From positions 1-64,000 of the forward strand of contig JAJFUB010000169.1 in NCBI GenBank assembly GCA_021372615.1: a stretch of 64,000 nucleotides of DNA. Reading direction: 5' to 3'. Both the position numbers and the translations under genes were made by a program. Shown here one piece after another: positions 45,510-54,922 of the stretch. Source of the stretch: a bacterium. Its GTDB lineage: Bacteria > Armatimonadota > Zipacnadia > Zipacnadales > UBA11051. Numbering within the stretch: the stretch's first letter is position 1; each line of letters opens with the position of its first letter. The notes under the pieces were generated by a model that searched no databases, was not told the origin of the DNA, and saw nothing but the letters and a program-made list of their open reading frames with translations.

Positions 45510-45926
45510 CTAGAACGGGCCGACCCGAACCGCGATGCCCAGGAACACCAGTAGCCCTAGCAGGGCGATGCAGCAGCCGATGACGAGGCTGACGGAGACC
45601 GGGCGGCGCAGCACATGCAGCCCGAGTTGCTCGTAGGCCTTGACGTGCTGACACAGAGCCGCCGTCAGACCCAGCGTGCCTATGGCGGCCAGAGCCAGGC
45701 CAACGTGGCGGGCGGCGTGAGGCCGGTCCGGCGGGGCCGGCATCCGCTCCTGCATCTGCTGCAGGAACCTGTAGATGGTGAAACCGAACGTGATCATGGA
45801 GAGCGCGGTGCGCACCCACGCGTCGAGGGTCCGTTCGAGGGCGAGTCGCGTTCTCATCACCGCCATCTCGGTGCTACTAAGGACCGGCCGGCCGTCGCCC
45901 TCATTGCGGCTCGTCTGATCAATCAC
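45510..45926 (-). CDS. DUF202 family membrane protein
   Basis: 138 residues from a GTG at 45926 with GAGGAGAG upstream. DUF202 signature: RTRLALERTLDAWVRTALSMITFGFTIYRF, seen in pieces near residues 25-50, then two further hydrophobic segments (about 75-95 and 115-135). The role of this family is not known. It overlaps the end of the next gene upstream by eight bases, so the two are co-translated. Confidence 0.8.
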   Translation of the reverse strand: MIDQTSRNEGDGRPVLSSTEMAVMRTRLALERTLDAWVRTALSMITFGFTIYRFLQQMQERMPAPPDRPHAARHVGLALAAIGTLGLTAALCQHVKAYEQLGLHVLRRPVSVSLVIGCCIALLGLLVFLGIAVRVGPF

Positions 45927-46368
45927 GGCCGTTCTCTCCTCGCGGCGGGCTCTGGTCCTTCTGGCCACTGAGGCGAACTGACGGTACACGCGAGGCGATG
46001 CGGTTGGCGATGCCGCGGACCAGCGCATAGGGCAGCCCCATCATGCCCGCGCCCACGACGATCGCGGCTCCGGGGTAAACCTGGCCAAGGATCGGGTACT
46101 GTATGACCGCGTCCAGCACGGTGGCGAAGATGACCGCCTTGCCAATCCCGGCCCAGCCCCGGGAGGCCTGGCGCTTCCGGTCGGCAGGCACCATGACGAT
46201 GTCGTAGATGAAGGGCGGCTCACCCGACCTGGCGTCGTGCACTCCGTCCCGGACTCCGAACAGCACGGCAAGAATCGGCTGGATGACGAAGCGAAGTGCG
46301 GCCGGCCCGGTCAGACGCAGCCCCATGTCAGTCCAGAAGTCGGCAGAGAACAGATACACTGGCCTCAC
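45919..46368 (-). CDS. Small membrane protein of unknown family
   Basis: 149 residues. It has a conserved-looking opening (FWTDMGLRLTGPAALRFVIQ) and two or three hydrophobic segments (about 22-40, 75-95, 98-118), then a charged tail. The start is uncertain: GTG at 46368, GTG at 46359 and an ATG 14 codons in are all open. I recall similar short proteins beside DUF202 genes but cannot name the family. Confidence 0.55.
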   Translation of the reverse strand: MRPVYLFSADFWTDMGLRLTGPAALRFVIQPILAVLFGVRDGVHDARSGEPPFIYDIVMVPADRKRQASRGWAGIGKAVIFATVLDAVIQYPILGQVYPGAAIVVGAGMMGLPYALVRGIANRIASRVPSVRLSGQKDQSPPRGENGRD

Positions 46369-46468
46369 TCCTGTGGGCGAGCCCCCGCCTAGCTGTTGAT
46401 GCGCCGTCTAAAGGCGCCCCTGCCTTGCGCCTGGGCCGTGCTCGCGGCACGGTGGTCCGGGCCCAGGA

Positions 46469-47647
46469 TCAGAGCAGCAGCCCGACCAGCCCTCGGAAGA
46501 TCTCTCGTGCAGGCAGGAGCAGGAAGACGACCGGCACGAACGGCAACGCAGCCCCTCCCACCAGAATCAGCAGGTGCTTGGTCCTGAACACCGTCGTCCG
46601 CATGTTGTAGACAAGCTGGGCCACCGAGTTGAGATCCGTACGGGCCGAGAAGTCATTTTGGGCCAGAGACTCGGCGTTGCCGGCGTCCGGAAGCAGCCAG
46701 CGCGCCTCGAAAGCGTGCCCCTGTTGGCACACCAGGGCGCCGTAGGCGGAGATGCCGGCGAGCTTGGCCCGCGCCAGGCACGGGCTGAACAGCAGCAGCG
46801 GCCCGGCGAAGATGACAAGTGTGCCGAGCAGAGCGCCCAAGAGTTGCAGGCGGAGATCAGCAATCCCGGCGCCTGTGGCCAGGATGCGGGTCGCGAAATG
46901 GCCGGCCAGACTGGCCAGCATCCCGGCCCCGGCAAAGGCAAATACCGTCAGCGAGATATTCAGGAAGTCCAACCCCCCGGCGCCATCGGGGTGCGAGGGC
47001 ATGATCCGCAGGTGCAAACGGCTGACCCGCCAGCAGAACCGCCACCACAGAAGCAGCCGCCAGAGCCAGCGCAGTGACACCAGTGTGGACAGGGGGAGGG
47101 CCACGGTCACCGCCCACCACCCTGGCAGAGACAGTACGCCGCGGCCCTCGGCGAAGACCCACTGCAGACCGCTGTGCGCTGCTCCCTCATACACCAGGAA
47201 CGTCGACTGAGCGAAGGCCAGGACCACGATGACCAGTTCGGCGGCCGTTGACGCGGCCAGCCGCGCGGTGGCGGCGATCGCCTGGTCGAAACGCGCAGTC
47301 TCGTCGGGTCCAAGCAGACCGGCCGACCGGAAGCAGCCATCCACCCATGCCAGGTGGCGGTCGAAACTCGTTTGCACGGCGATGAGCACTGGCATCCCGA
47401 TCAGCAGACGCCCGGTCATCCCCCAGTCGGACAGCACCGTCGCCCCGGCGACCGCCCCGTAGGCTTTGCCCGCCACGAGCGACAGGACCACGAGCGGCAA
47501 CCAGGCCAGCGCTATCAGCGCGAGCCACAGCCGCGGGTGTCCGGGACGGCCGGGGCCCGTCAGACGGGCGCGCCGGGCCAGACCAGAGAGCGGCCCATGC
47601 TCAAACAGTGCGAAGTGGCGTGCTGAAGACCCATGCCTCGCGCTCAT
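46469..47647 (-). CDS. Polytopic membrane protein of unknown function
   Basis: 392 residues from the ATG at 47647. There are about six to eight membrane helices, including LWLALIALAWLPLVVLSLVAG near residue 40, split hydrophobic runs at 120-240, and a final one at 365-385. A polar segment HLRIMPSHPDGAGGLDFL lies between helices. No family is recognised. It is the first gene of the minus-strand membrane cluster and is divergent from the sulfatase maturase gene. Confidence 0.65.
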   Translation of the reverse strand: MSARHGSSARHFALFEHGPLSGLARRARLTGPGRPGHPRLWLALIALAWLPLVVLSLVAGKAYGAVAGATVLSDWGMTGRLLIGMPVLIAVQTSFDRHLAWVDGCFRSAGLLGPDETARFDQAIAATARLAASTAAELVIVVLAFAQSTFLVYEGAAHSGLQWVFAEGRGVLSLPGWWAVTVALPLSTLVSLRWLWRLLLWWRFCWRVSRLHLRIMPSHPDGAGGLDFLNISLTVFAFAGAGMLASLAGHFATRILATGAGIADLRLQLLGALLGTLVIFAGPLLLFSPCLARAKLAGISAYGALVCQQGHAFEARWLLPDAGNAESLAQNDFSARTDLNSVAQLVYNMRTTVFRTKHLLILVGGAALPFVPVVFLLLPAREIFRGLVGLLL

Positions 47648-47908
47648 GTTGTGCACTCGGAAGACAGGAATCCCGAGGGGCGGCTCTCGCCGCCTCGGTG
47701 CCGCCCGCCCGGCCGTCACAGCCGTTAGCTGAGAGTCTACCGGGCGAGTAAGGGAGCGTCTATGGGACCTAGGGCTAGCCCGCGGCTGCGGGGCGGCGAG
47801 GGGGCTAGGCCGAAGGTCTCATGGCGTATGCATCCCTCGTTCGCTACTATCAGGCTGGCCTGTGACGAACGCCGTGTCACCATCTCCGCCGCGCCTGAGG
47901 GAGACCGA

Positions 47909-49141
47909 ATGGCCGCCATGCCCCAGACCACTCGCCCACCGTCTTTCCACCTGATGGCCAAGCCTGCCGGGGCCGCCTGCAACCTCAACTGCGCCTACTG
48001 CTTCTTCCTCAAGAAGTCCGCGCTCTATCCCGACGGACCGGCTCGGATGTCGGACGCGGTGCTGGAGAGCTATCTGCGTCAGACGATCCAGGCTCAGCAG
48101 GTACCCCTCGTCACGATCGCCTGGCAGGGCGGGGAGCCGACGCTGATGGGCCTCGACTTCTACCGCCGGTCTGTGGAGATCGAGAAGCGCTACCTGAAGC
48201 CCGGCACGACGGTCGAGCGCACGTTGCAGACCAACGGGGTCTTGCTGGATGAGGAGTGGTGCAGGTTCCTGCACGAGCACAGCTACCTGGTCGGCCTCAG
48301 TCTCGATGGCCCGCGAGAGCTCCACGACGTCTACCGCCGTGACAAGGCCGGCAAGCCAACCTTCGAGCGTGTGCTGCGTGCCGCACGGCTGATGCAGGAG
48401 CATGGCGTGGAGTTCAACGTCCTTTGCACCGTCAACGCTCAGAACGGGTCGCATCCCCTGAAGGTCTACCGGTTCTTCCGCGATGAGCTGAACGCGCGCT
48501 ATCTGCAGTTCATCCCCATTGTTGAGCGCAACAACGCCAACGGCTTCCAGCAGGGAGACCGGGTGACTGACCGCTCGGTCCGCCCCCGGCAGTGGGGCCG
48601 CTTTCTGATCGATATCTTCGACGAGTGGGTGCGGCGCGACGTAGGTGAGATGTTCGTCCTCAACTTCGATGGCCCGCTGGCCAACTGGCTCGGCTCGCCT
48701 TCGACGTGCGTCTTCCGGCCGACGTGCGGCCAGGGAATGGCCCTGGAGCGCAATGGCGATCTGTACTGCTGTGACCACTACGTGGAGCCGGACTACCTGT
48801 TGGGCAACATCCTGGAGACACCGCTGGTGGAGCTGGTGTCCTCCGCCCGGCAGTTCCGCTTCGGTCAGGCCAAGCGAGACACGCTACCACGCTACTGCCG
48901 GCAGTGCGAGGTGCTGTTCGCCTGCAACGGGGAGTGCCCCAAGAACCGCCTCGCGCGGACGCCCGAGGGCGAGCCCGGCCTGAACTATCTGTGTGCCGGC
49001 TACAAGGCCTTCTTCAGGCACGTGGACCAGCCGATGAGGCTGATGGCGCAGTTGCTGCGGCGAGGTCGCGAGGCCAGGGAGGTGATGGGACTGCTCAGAC
49101 AGGCTCAGCATGGCCATCAGGCTGCCGAGTGCCTTCCGTAG
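47909..49141 (+). CDS. Anaerobic sulfatase-maturating enzyme (radical SAM)
   Basis: 410 residues from the ATG at 47909, after GAGGGAG. Radical SAM cluster CNLNCAYC (Cys24, 28, 31), followed by the family AWQGGEPTLMGLDFYR and LQTNGVLLDEEWCRFL phrases. The C-terminal SPASM region holds the two auxiliary cluster cysteines sets (CVFRPTCGQGMAL, YCCDHYVEP, YCRQCEVLFACNGECPKNR). It turns the active-site Cys or Ser of sulfatases into formylglycine without oxygen. Its targets are almost surely the two sulfatases directly downstream. Confidence 0.95.
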   Translation: MAAMPQTTRPPSFHLMAKPAGAACNLNCAYCFFLKKSALYPDGPARMSDAVLESYLRQTIQAQQVPLVTIAWQGGEPTLMGLDFYRRSVEIEKRYLKPGTTVERTLQTNGVLLDEEWCRFLHEHSYLVGLSLDGPRELHDVYRRDKAGKPTFERVLRAARLMQEHGVEFNVLCTVNAQNGSHPLKVYRFFRDELNARYLQFIPIVERNNANGFQQGDRVTDRSVRPRQWGRFLIDIFDEWVRRDVGEMFVLNFDGPLANWLGSPSTCVFRPTCGQGMALERNGDLYCCDHYVEPDYLLGNILETPLVELVSSARQFRFGQAKRDTLPRYCRQCEVLFACNGECPKNRLARTPEGEPGLNYLCAGYKAFFRHVDQPMRLMAQLLRRGREAREVMGLLRQAQHGHQAAECLP

Positions 49142-49297
49142 CACCCCGTGCCGGCGTGGCAGCGGGAGCTGACGTCAGCGCTACGACAGCAGAATGTGAT
49201 GCCCGAACCAGGCGGCCCCTGCCAAAGGAGCCTGGCCGGGCGCCGCCGGGTCCGGCGCGCTTGGCAGAGTCCCCGGACCCACGAGGAGGGCTACTCT

Positions 49298-50791
49298 ATG
49301 GCAGACGCAAAGAAGCCGAACATCCTGATCATCTGGGGTGACGACATCGGGTGGTTCAACGTCAGTGCCTACAACCTGGGCATTATGGGCTACCGGACCC
49401 CCAACATCGATCGCATCGCCCAGGAAGGGATGCTCTTCACCGACTGGTACGGGCAGCAGAGCTGCACGGCCGGGCGCGCGGCCTTCATCACAGGGCAGCA
49501 GCCGATCCGTACCGGCCTGACCAAGGTAGGCCTGCCCGGGGCGGAACAGGGCATCCAGCGGGAAGACCCCACCATCGCCGAGCTGCTCAAGCCACACGGG
49601 TACGTCTGCGGCCAGTTCGGCAAGAACCACCTGGGGGACCGTGACGAGTTCCTGCCGACGGTCCACGGCTTCGACGAGTTCTTCGGTAACCTCTATCACC
49701 TCAACGCCGAGGAAGAGCCCGAACTGCCGGACTACCCCAAGGACCCGAGGTTCAAAGAGCGGTTCGGCCCGCGCGGCGTCCTGCGCTCGTGGGCCCAGCC
49801 GGATGGGACACAGAAGATCGAGAACACCGGCCCCCTGACCAGGAAGCGGATGGAGACCTTCGATGAGGAGGTGACGGAGGCCGCGCTGGACTTCATCGAG
49901 CGCCAGGCCAAGGCGGATCAGCCCTTCTTCTGCTGGTGGAACTCGACCAAGATGCATGTTTGGACACACCTGAAGGAGAGTGCCCTCGGCGTGACGGGCG
50001 TCGGCCTCTACCCGGACGGGATGGTGGAGCACGACAAGCACGTCGGGCAACTGCTGGACAAGCTGGACGAGCTGGGCATCGCGGACAACACCATCGTGAT
50101 GTACTCGACCGACAACGGCGCCGAGGTTCTCAGTTGGCCCGACGGGGGCGCCACGCCCTTCCGCGGGGAGAAGGGCAGCAACTGGGAGGGCGGCTGGCGG
50201 GTCCCCTGCGCCATCCGCTGGCCGGGAGTCATCAAGCCCGGCAGCATCAGCAACGAGATCTTCTGTCACCAGGACATGCTGCCGACCCTGCTCGCAGCCG
50301 CGGGCGATCCGGATGTTGTGGAGAAGCTCAAGCAGGGCCATCAGGTCGGTGACATGACCTACCGCGTCCACATTGACGGCTACAACATGATGCCCTTCCT
50401 GTCGGGCGAAGTGGAGGAGAACCCGCGCAAGGGGTTCCTCTACTGGAGTGACGATGGCGACTTGCTGGCGCTGCGGGTGGGATCGTACAAGACCCACTTC
50501 CTCGAACAGCGGGCCGACGGCGTTCAAGCCTGGGGCGAACCCTTCGTCCATCTGCGAGCGCCGAAGCTGATGCACCTCCGTAGTGACCCCTTTGAGCGGA
50601 TTGACGTGGCCTGTCAGACGCTCGGCCAGCGCTGGGCTATCGATCACCTGTGGGTCTTCATCCCCGCCCAGGCGATCGTGATGAAGTTCCTTGAGACTCT
50701 GCAGGAGTTCCCGCCCCGCCAGAGGCCGGCGAGCTGGACCGTCGACGAGATCGTCCAGAAGCTGACCCAGGGGGCTCGCACCAACGGCTAG
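49298..50791 (+). CDS. Arylsulfatase-type sulfatase, copy 1
   Basis: 497 residues from the ATG at 49298, with GAGGAGGG upstream. Alkaline-phosphatase-superfamily sulfatase: metal ligands in WGDDIGWFN (Asp15/16) and YSTDNGAE, the active-site motif Cys56-Thr-Ala-Gly-Arg60 (Ala in place of the common Pro), KNHLGDRDEFLP, and TKMHVWTHL. Cys56 would be made into formylglycine by the maturase upstream. There is no signal peptide, so it should act in the cytoplasm. It probably hydrolyses an imported sulfate ester; the substrate is unknown. Confidence 0.93.
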   Translation: MADAKKPNILIIWGDDIGWFNVSAYNLGIMGYRTPNIDRIAQEGMLFTDWYGQQSCTAGRAAFITGQQPIRTGLTKVGLPGAEQGIQREDPTIAELLKPHGYVCGQFGKNHLGDRDEFLPTVHGFDEFFGNLYHLNAEEEPELPDYPKDPRFKERFGPRGVLRSWAQPDGTQKIENTGPLTRKRMETFDEEVTEAALDFIERQAKADQPFFCWWNSTKMHVWTHLKESALGVTGVGLYPDGMVEHDKHVGQLLDKLDELGIADNTIVMYSTDNGAEVLSWPDGGATPFRGEKGSNWEGGWRVPCAIRWPGVIKPGSISNEIFCHQDMLPTLLAAAGDPDVVEKLKQGHQVGDMTYRVHIDGYNMMPFLSGEVEENPRKGFLYWSDDGDLLALRVGSYKTHFLEQRADGVQAWGEPFVHLRAPKLMHLRSDPFERIDVACQTLGQRWAIDHLWVFIPAQAIVMKFLETLQEFPPRQRPASWTVDEIVQKLTQGARTNG

Positions 50792-50821
50792 TGTTGTGTC
50801 CCGCGATTGGCTATGTGGTCC

Positions 50822-50856
50822 CAGTAGCGCGGGCAGGCGAGCCGCCTGCCCTACTG
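50822..50856. repeat. Dispersed CAGTAG...CTACTG palindrome, copy 2
   Basis: CAGTAGCGCGGGCAGGC, GAGCC, then GCCTGCCC-TACTG. A compact version of the element at 11836. It lies between the two sulfatase genes. Confidence 0.8.
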
Positions 50857-50977
50857 CACAGCCCCTAGCCATCACCGGGACAGCACACTAGGACCAGATC
50901 CGGGATGGTGCCGGCAGACCCGCCAGGGGCATCGCCAGCGCCATCCCGCCAACACGAAGTTGAAGGGAGATATCTGC

Positions 50978-52468
50978 ATGGCCGCCCAACCCAACATCGT
51001 CGTGATCTGGGGCGACGACATTGGCCAGAGCAACCTGAGTTGCTACACGCGAGGACTGATGGGCTACCAGACGCCCAACATCGACCGCCTTGCCAACGAG
51101 GGCATGCTATTCACGGACTACTACGGGCAGCAGAGCTGCACCGCGGGCCGAGCCGCCTTCATCACCGGGCAGACTCCGTTCCGCACCGGTCTCACCAAGG
51201 TGGGGGTGCCAGGCGCCGACATGGGCCTGCGGCCCGAAGACCCGACGCTCGCCGAGCTGCTCAAGCCGCACGGCTACGCCACAGCGCAGTTCGGCAAGAA
51301 CCACTTCGGTGACCGCGACGAGTATCTGCCGACCAACCACGGCTTTGACGAGTTCTACGGGAACCTCTATCACCTCAACGCCGAGGAAGAGCCGGAGTTG
51401 CGGGACTGGCCGCCGGACGCCCAGTTCCCGAACTTCCGTAAGGTCTACGCCCCACGCGGCGTGCTGCACTGCTTCTCCGATGGCGGGATCGAGGACACCG
51501 GTCCGCTGACCAAAAAGCGCATGGAGACGATCGACGACGATGTGGCCGAGCGGTCGGCGAACTGGATCGAGGCACAGGCTCAGGCCGGGGTGCCTTTCTT
51601 CGTCTGGGTCAACTTCACCCACATGCATCTGCGCACCCACGCCAAGCCTGAGAGCCTCGGACAGTCCGGGCTCTGGCAGTCGGAGTACCACGATGTGATG
51701 ATCGACCACGACAGGAACGTCGGCACGGTCCTGGACAAGCTCGACGAGCTTGGCATCGCCGACAACACGATCGTGTTCTACAGCACGGACAACGGCCCGC
51801 ACATGAACTCCTGGCCCGACGGCGGCATGACGCCCTTCCGTAGTGAGAAGAACAGCAACTGGGAGGGGGCCTTCCGCGTCCCCGCGCTGGTGCGGTGGCC
51901 CGGCAAGATCAAGGCCGGGTCGGTCTGCAACGACATCATGGCCCATCAGGACTGGGTCACGACCCTGCTGGCTGCTGTCGGCGAGGCCGACATCAACGAG
52001 AAGCTGCAGAAGGGCCATGAGGCGAACGGCAAGACCTTCAAGGTCCACCTCGATGGCTACAACTTCCTGCCCTATCTGCTGGGTGAGGCGCCGCACGGAC
52101 CGCGGCAGGGGTTCATCTACTTCTCCGACGACGGTGAACTCGTTGCCGTGCGCTTCCACAACTGGAAGGTCGTGTTTGCTGAACAGCGCCGGACGGGGAC
52201 CCTGGCCATCTGGGGTGAGCCGTTCATCCCGCTGCGCTTCCCCAAGCTGTTCAACCTCCGTTGCGACCCATACGAGCGGGCCGACATCACCTCCAACACC
52301 TACTACGACTGGCTGCTGGACCACATCTTCCTGCTGGCCGCAGCGGCCGTCATCGTGGAGGAGTTCGTCAAGACTTGCGAGGCGTTCCCGCCGCGCCAGA
52401 AGCCGGGGACCTTCACGGTCGATCAGATACTCCAGCAGCTGCAGAACCCGCACGCCGGCGCAAGCTGA
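50978..52468 (+). CDS. Arylsulfatase-type sulfatase, copy 2
   Basis: 496 residues from the ATG at 50978 (GAAGGGAG upstream; an in-frame TTG six codons earlier is less likely). Clear paralogue of the previous gene over the whole length: WGDDIGQSN, Cys54-Thr-Ala-Gly-Arg58, KNHFGDRDEYLP, THMHLRTHA, YSTDNGPH, and a shared C-terminal (A/C)FPPRQ(K/R)P. It also lacks a signal peptide. The pair may differ in substrate; differences concentrate around the metal-side loops and the 400s. Confidence 0.93.
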   Translation: MAAQPNIVVIWGDDIGQSNLSCYTRGLMGYQTPNIDRLANEGMLFTDYYGQQSCTAGRAAFITGQTPFRTGLTKVGVPGADMGLRPEDPTLAELLKPHGYATAQFGKNHFGDRDEYLPTNHGFDEFYGNLYHLNAEEEPELRDWPPDAQFPNFRKVYAPRGVLHCFSDGGIEDTGPLTKKRMETIDDDVAERSANWIEAQAQAGVPFFVWVNFTHMHLRTHAKPESLGQSGLWQSEYHDVMIDHDRNVGTVLDKLDELGIADNTIVFYSTDNGPHMNSWPDGGMTPFRSEKNSNWEGAFRVPALVRWPGKIKAGSVCNDIMAHQDWVTTLLAAVGEADINEKLQKGHEANGKTFKVHLDGYNFLPYLLGEAPHGPRQGFIYFSDDGELVAVRFHNWKVVFAEQRRTGTLAIWGEPFIPLRFPKLFNLRCDPYERADITSNTYYDWLLDHIFLLAAAAVIVEEFVKTCEAFPPRQKPGTFTVDQILQQLQNPHAGAS

Positions 52469-52536
52469 GCGGCGTCGCCAGTACGCGGCGCGCCTACCTC
52501 GCCCCGCGAGCCGGTGTTGCTTCCGGGACAGAGCGC

Positions 52537-52570
52537 GAGTGCCCGCCCCACATCAGGGGCGGGCGCTCTT
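52537..52570. terminator. Terminator after the sulfatase operon
   Basis: GCCCGCCCC-ACATCA-GGGGCGGGC with outer GAG/CTC pairing and CTCTTCTT behind it. Confidence 0.7.
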
Positions 52571-52591
52571 CTTGCAGGTCGCCATGGTGGG

Positions 52592-52820
52592 CTACTTCAA
52601 CTCGTCCGGCCTGTCTCCCGCCTTCGGCGGGCGCTTGGCCTCCCGCAGCGCAGCAATGGACTGGGGGTCCGGCCTCCCCCCAGGGTTCATCCCGCGATGG
52701 ACGTGCCGCCACGCATGGTTGTACTGCCCCCGTCGGTAGGCCACCTCGACCAGGGCGAGGTGGACCTGGGCGTTGTGGGGGCTGAGCGCGGCCGCTCGGC
52801 TCAGGTTGGTCGAGGCGTCG
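52592..52820 (-). pseudogene. TPR-like C-terminal fragment
   Basis: A minus-strand frame reads ASTNLSRAAALSPHNAQVHL, then ALVEVAYRRGQYNHAWRHVH, ending in LREAKRPPKAGDRPDELK and a stop at 52592. That is a convincing tetratricopeptide-like helix pair (A...P.N..V...L..V....G.Y..A). It opens inside the 3' end of the regulator gene (after a stop near 52874) and has no start codon or ribosome site. It looks like the tail of a longer gene whose front was lost when the regulator gene came to lie there. Confidence 0.5.
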
Positions 52821-53478
52821 CGGGCGTTGGCGGTGGGGTGAGGCTCGCGCCCCAGTCCGTCTGCGGCTGCTGCTCAAGCACCGTGAGGGCGCGCACCAAC
52901 TCGGCGACCGAGTTGACCTGCATGAGCTGCATCAGCTTCGCCCGATGCACCTTCACAGTCTTCTCCGTGATGCCCAGAGCCGTACCGATCTGCTTGTTCA
53001 GCAGTCCCTGCGCGACCAGGTGCATCACCTGACGTTGGCGCCGACTGAGCCGAGCCGCCCGGGCGCGGATGTCCGCCGCGTCCCTGGCCCGGCGTCGCCG
53101 CTGCCGGCTCACTGCGAGGCACTCGACGACGGCGTCCAGCAACTCGGCATCGCCGAAGGGCTTGGGCAGGAGGTTGATGGCGCCGCCCCTCAGCGCGCGC
53201 ACGACCGTAGGGACGTCCGCATGGCCGGTGATGAAGACGATGGGGATGCTGTTGCCCCTCTCGATCAGAGCCTCCTGCAACTCCGTACCCGTCGCGCCCG
53301 GCAGGGCTACATCCAACACCAGGCACGATGGACCATCGGGGGACTGAGCCTGCAGGAACTCCTCGGCGGACGCAAAGGCCTCCGTACGCAGGCCGGCCGA
53401 GGCCAGCAGCCTTGTCAGGGCGCGACGTACGGATGCTTCGTCGTCAACAACGTAGACCACGGCCTCAGGGTCTATCAT
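52801..53478 (-). CDS. FixJ/NarL-type response regulator, second copy
   Basis: 225 residues. Receiver with VYVVDDEASVR, phospho-Asp in VLDVALPGATG, FITGHADVP and LLPKPF. LuxR-type HTH with LSRRQRQVMHLVAQGLLNKQ and ITEKTVKVHRAKLMQLMQ. It is homologous throughout to the regulator at 41195. The C-terminal 15 residues are Pro/Thr rich and lie over the TPR-like remnant in another frame, so the present stop may be secondary. Confidence 0.9.
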   Translation of the reverse strand: MIDPEAVVYVVDDEASVRRALTRLLASAGLRTEAFASAEEFLQAQSPDGPSCLVLDVALPGATGTELQEALIERGNSIPIVFITGHADVPTVVRALRGGAINLLPKPFGDAELLDAVVECLAVSRQRRRRARDAADIRARAARLSRRQRQVMHLVAQGLLNKQIGTALGITEKTVKVHRAKLMQLMQVNSVAELVRALTVLEQQPQTDWGASLTPPPTPATPRPT

Positions 53479-53627
53479 GGTCGTGTGCCCCCCTCTGCGG
53501 GCGCGCCAGGTGGCCCGCGAGCGCTAGGGTGCTGACGATACGCCTTCGGACGTTCGCTGGCCGGAGGCCGACTCCCTGCCTACAGCGGGGCGGGCCGCAC
53601 CTGTCCTGGGGAGGTAGCACACGAGGA

Positions 53628-53659
53628 CAGGGGCGCGGAGGCCGACCTCCGCGCCCCTG
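53628..53659. terminator. Hairpin after the second barrel protein gene
   Basis: CAGGGGCGCGGAGG-CCGA-CCTCCGCGCCCCTG, a perfect 14-bp stem, downstream of the minus-strand gene at 53686. The T-tract is weak on that strand. Confidence 0.6.
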
Positions 53660-53685
53660 CTTCTACCGGTTCGATGGCGTCTAGG

Positions 53686-54474
53686 CTACCAGCCGTAGAT
53701 GACCGAGAAGGTTGGCCCCTTGCTCTGGTAGTCCAGCGTCGCATCTCTGTCGCCCAGATCATCGTTCCTGAGGCCGAACCAGCCGTACCCGGCTGTGACA
53801 GAGAAATGCTGATCGATCGTGTACACGAGGCTCGGCAGGGCGTGCCACGTCGCTTCCGAACCGATCCCGAAACCGCCGTAGTCGCCCTTCGCGATGAAGG
53901 CCCACCGCCTGTCCAACGGGATGACCGCCGTGACACCGACAAACGGCTCGACCCAGCTCTCCGAGAAGCCTCCCGAGTGACTCACCGCCGCATAGTCCAC
54001 GTCTACGTCGAGGTCCAGCGTAGTCACACGGGCGCCGATGCTGCCGTTGATCAAGGTGGGGGGACCGGGCTTGGAGGTGAGGGGCCCTGCCCACAGGTTG
54101 CGATCCCAGCCGACCTCATACAAGTTCTGCGTGAAGCTGACGGCGAGGTGCACCGGACTGGCAGCGCCAGCCGGCTGCGTCGTGCCTGAGTCCTCGAGGT
54201 TCAGGAGACAGATGTTGAGGAAATAGGTGTCTTTCCCCTTGCTTGCGGAGGCGTTCAGGTTGAGGCCCGTGGCGTGCTCAACGACGTCGCTCGCGTCGAT
54301 CTCGAACGGGAGCTCGAAGCCCCCGACGATCCACTCCCCGGTCAGGTCGCCCAACATGCCGCCAGTGCCAACGCGCCATCGCCATTCATCCTGGCCCTGC
54401 GCGCTGGCCGCCGAGCAGACGACCAACCCGGCGATCAGTGCGGCCACTGCTGCGATGCCCAGTCGACTTCCCAT
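53686..54474 (-). CDS. Outer-membrane beta-barrel protein
   Basis: 262 residues from the ATG at 54474, with GGAGG six bases upstream. The signal peptide is cut near SAQ-GQ. The mature chain alternates strands and turns (HLAVSFTQNLYEVGWDRNLW, WAFIAKGDYGGFGIG, FSVTAGYGWFGLRNDD) and ends in VIYGW, the terminal aromatic expected for outer-membrane insertion. The GDYGGFGIG pattern resembles small OmpW/OmpA-like barrels. Function unknown. The 448-base divergent gap to 54922 holds no gene I can support. Confidence 0.75.
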   Translation of the reverse strand: MGSRLGIAAVAALIAGLVVCSAASAQGQDEWRWRVGTGGMLGDLTGEWIVGGFELPFEIDASDVVEHATGLNLNASASKGKDTYFLNICLLNLEDSGTTQPAGAASPVHLAVSFTQNLYEVGWDRNLWAGPLTSKPGPPTLINGSIGARVTTLDLDVDVDYAAVSHSGGFSESWVEPFVGVTAVIPLDRRWAFIAKGDYGGFGIGSEATWHALPSLVYTIDQHFSVTAGYGWFGLRNDDLGDRDATLDYQSKGPTFSVIYGW

Positions 54475-54922
54475 AGTGTTCCTCCTAGGACCGACATGGT
54501 TTGTTGCGACCGAGGACGCTGGCTGCTCCCTGGCCACACGAATACCCGAGCCTCCGCCTCACGGCGACACCATCGCGGCCCGCGCGCCGGGAGGGGCCAC
54601 CGGTTCCGTCCACATGCCCCGAGCGCGGCGACCGTCGAGTAACGTGCCAACGACCCGCAACACGTGCCCCGGGCTCGCGTCAGGCGACACCCACTGGCAG
54701 GATGGTATCGCCCCGACGCACCGACGAGCAATGGGACCTTGGTCCACTCGGCAGCCACACGCTCACCATCCCCAGGTGAGGGCCTGGAACGCGCACCCTC
54801 GCTTCCTGATCTTCCCGGTCGCACATGACCTAACGTCCCATTGCTGCGTCCGGGCGTCCGACCTATGCTGGTCTCGCTGGCGCAGGGCCTGCGCGGCAGT
54901 CGTAGACGATGGAGGCGAACTG

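Noticed and set aside
54227-54922. 232-codon N-terminal extension of the secreted protein at 54923
   Set aside because: It is antisense to the barrel protein gene for its first part, and the signal peptide plus GGAGG site lie at 54923.
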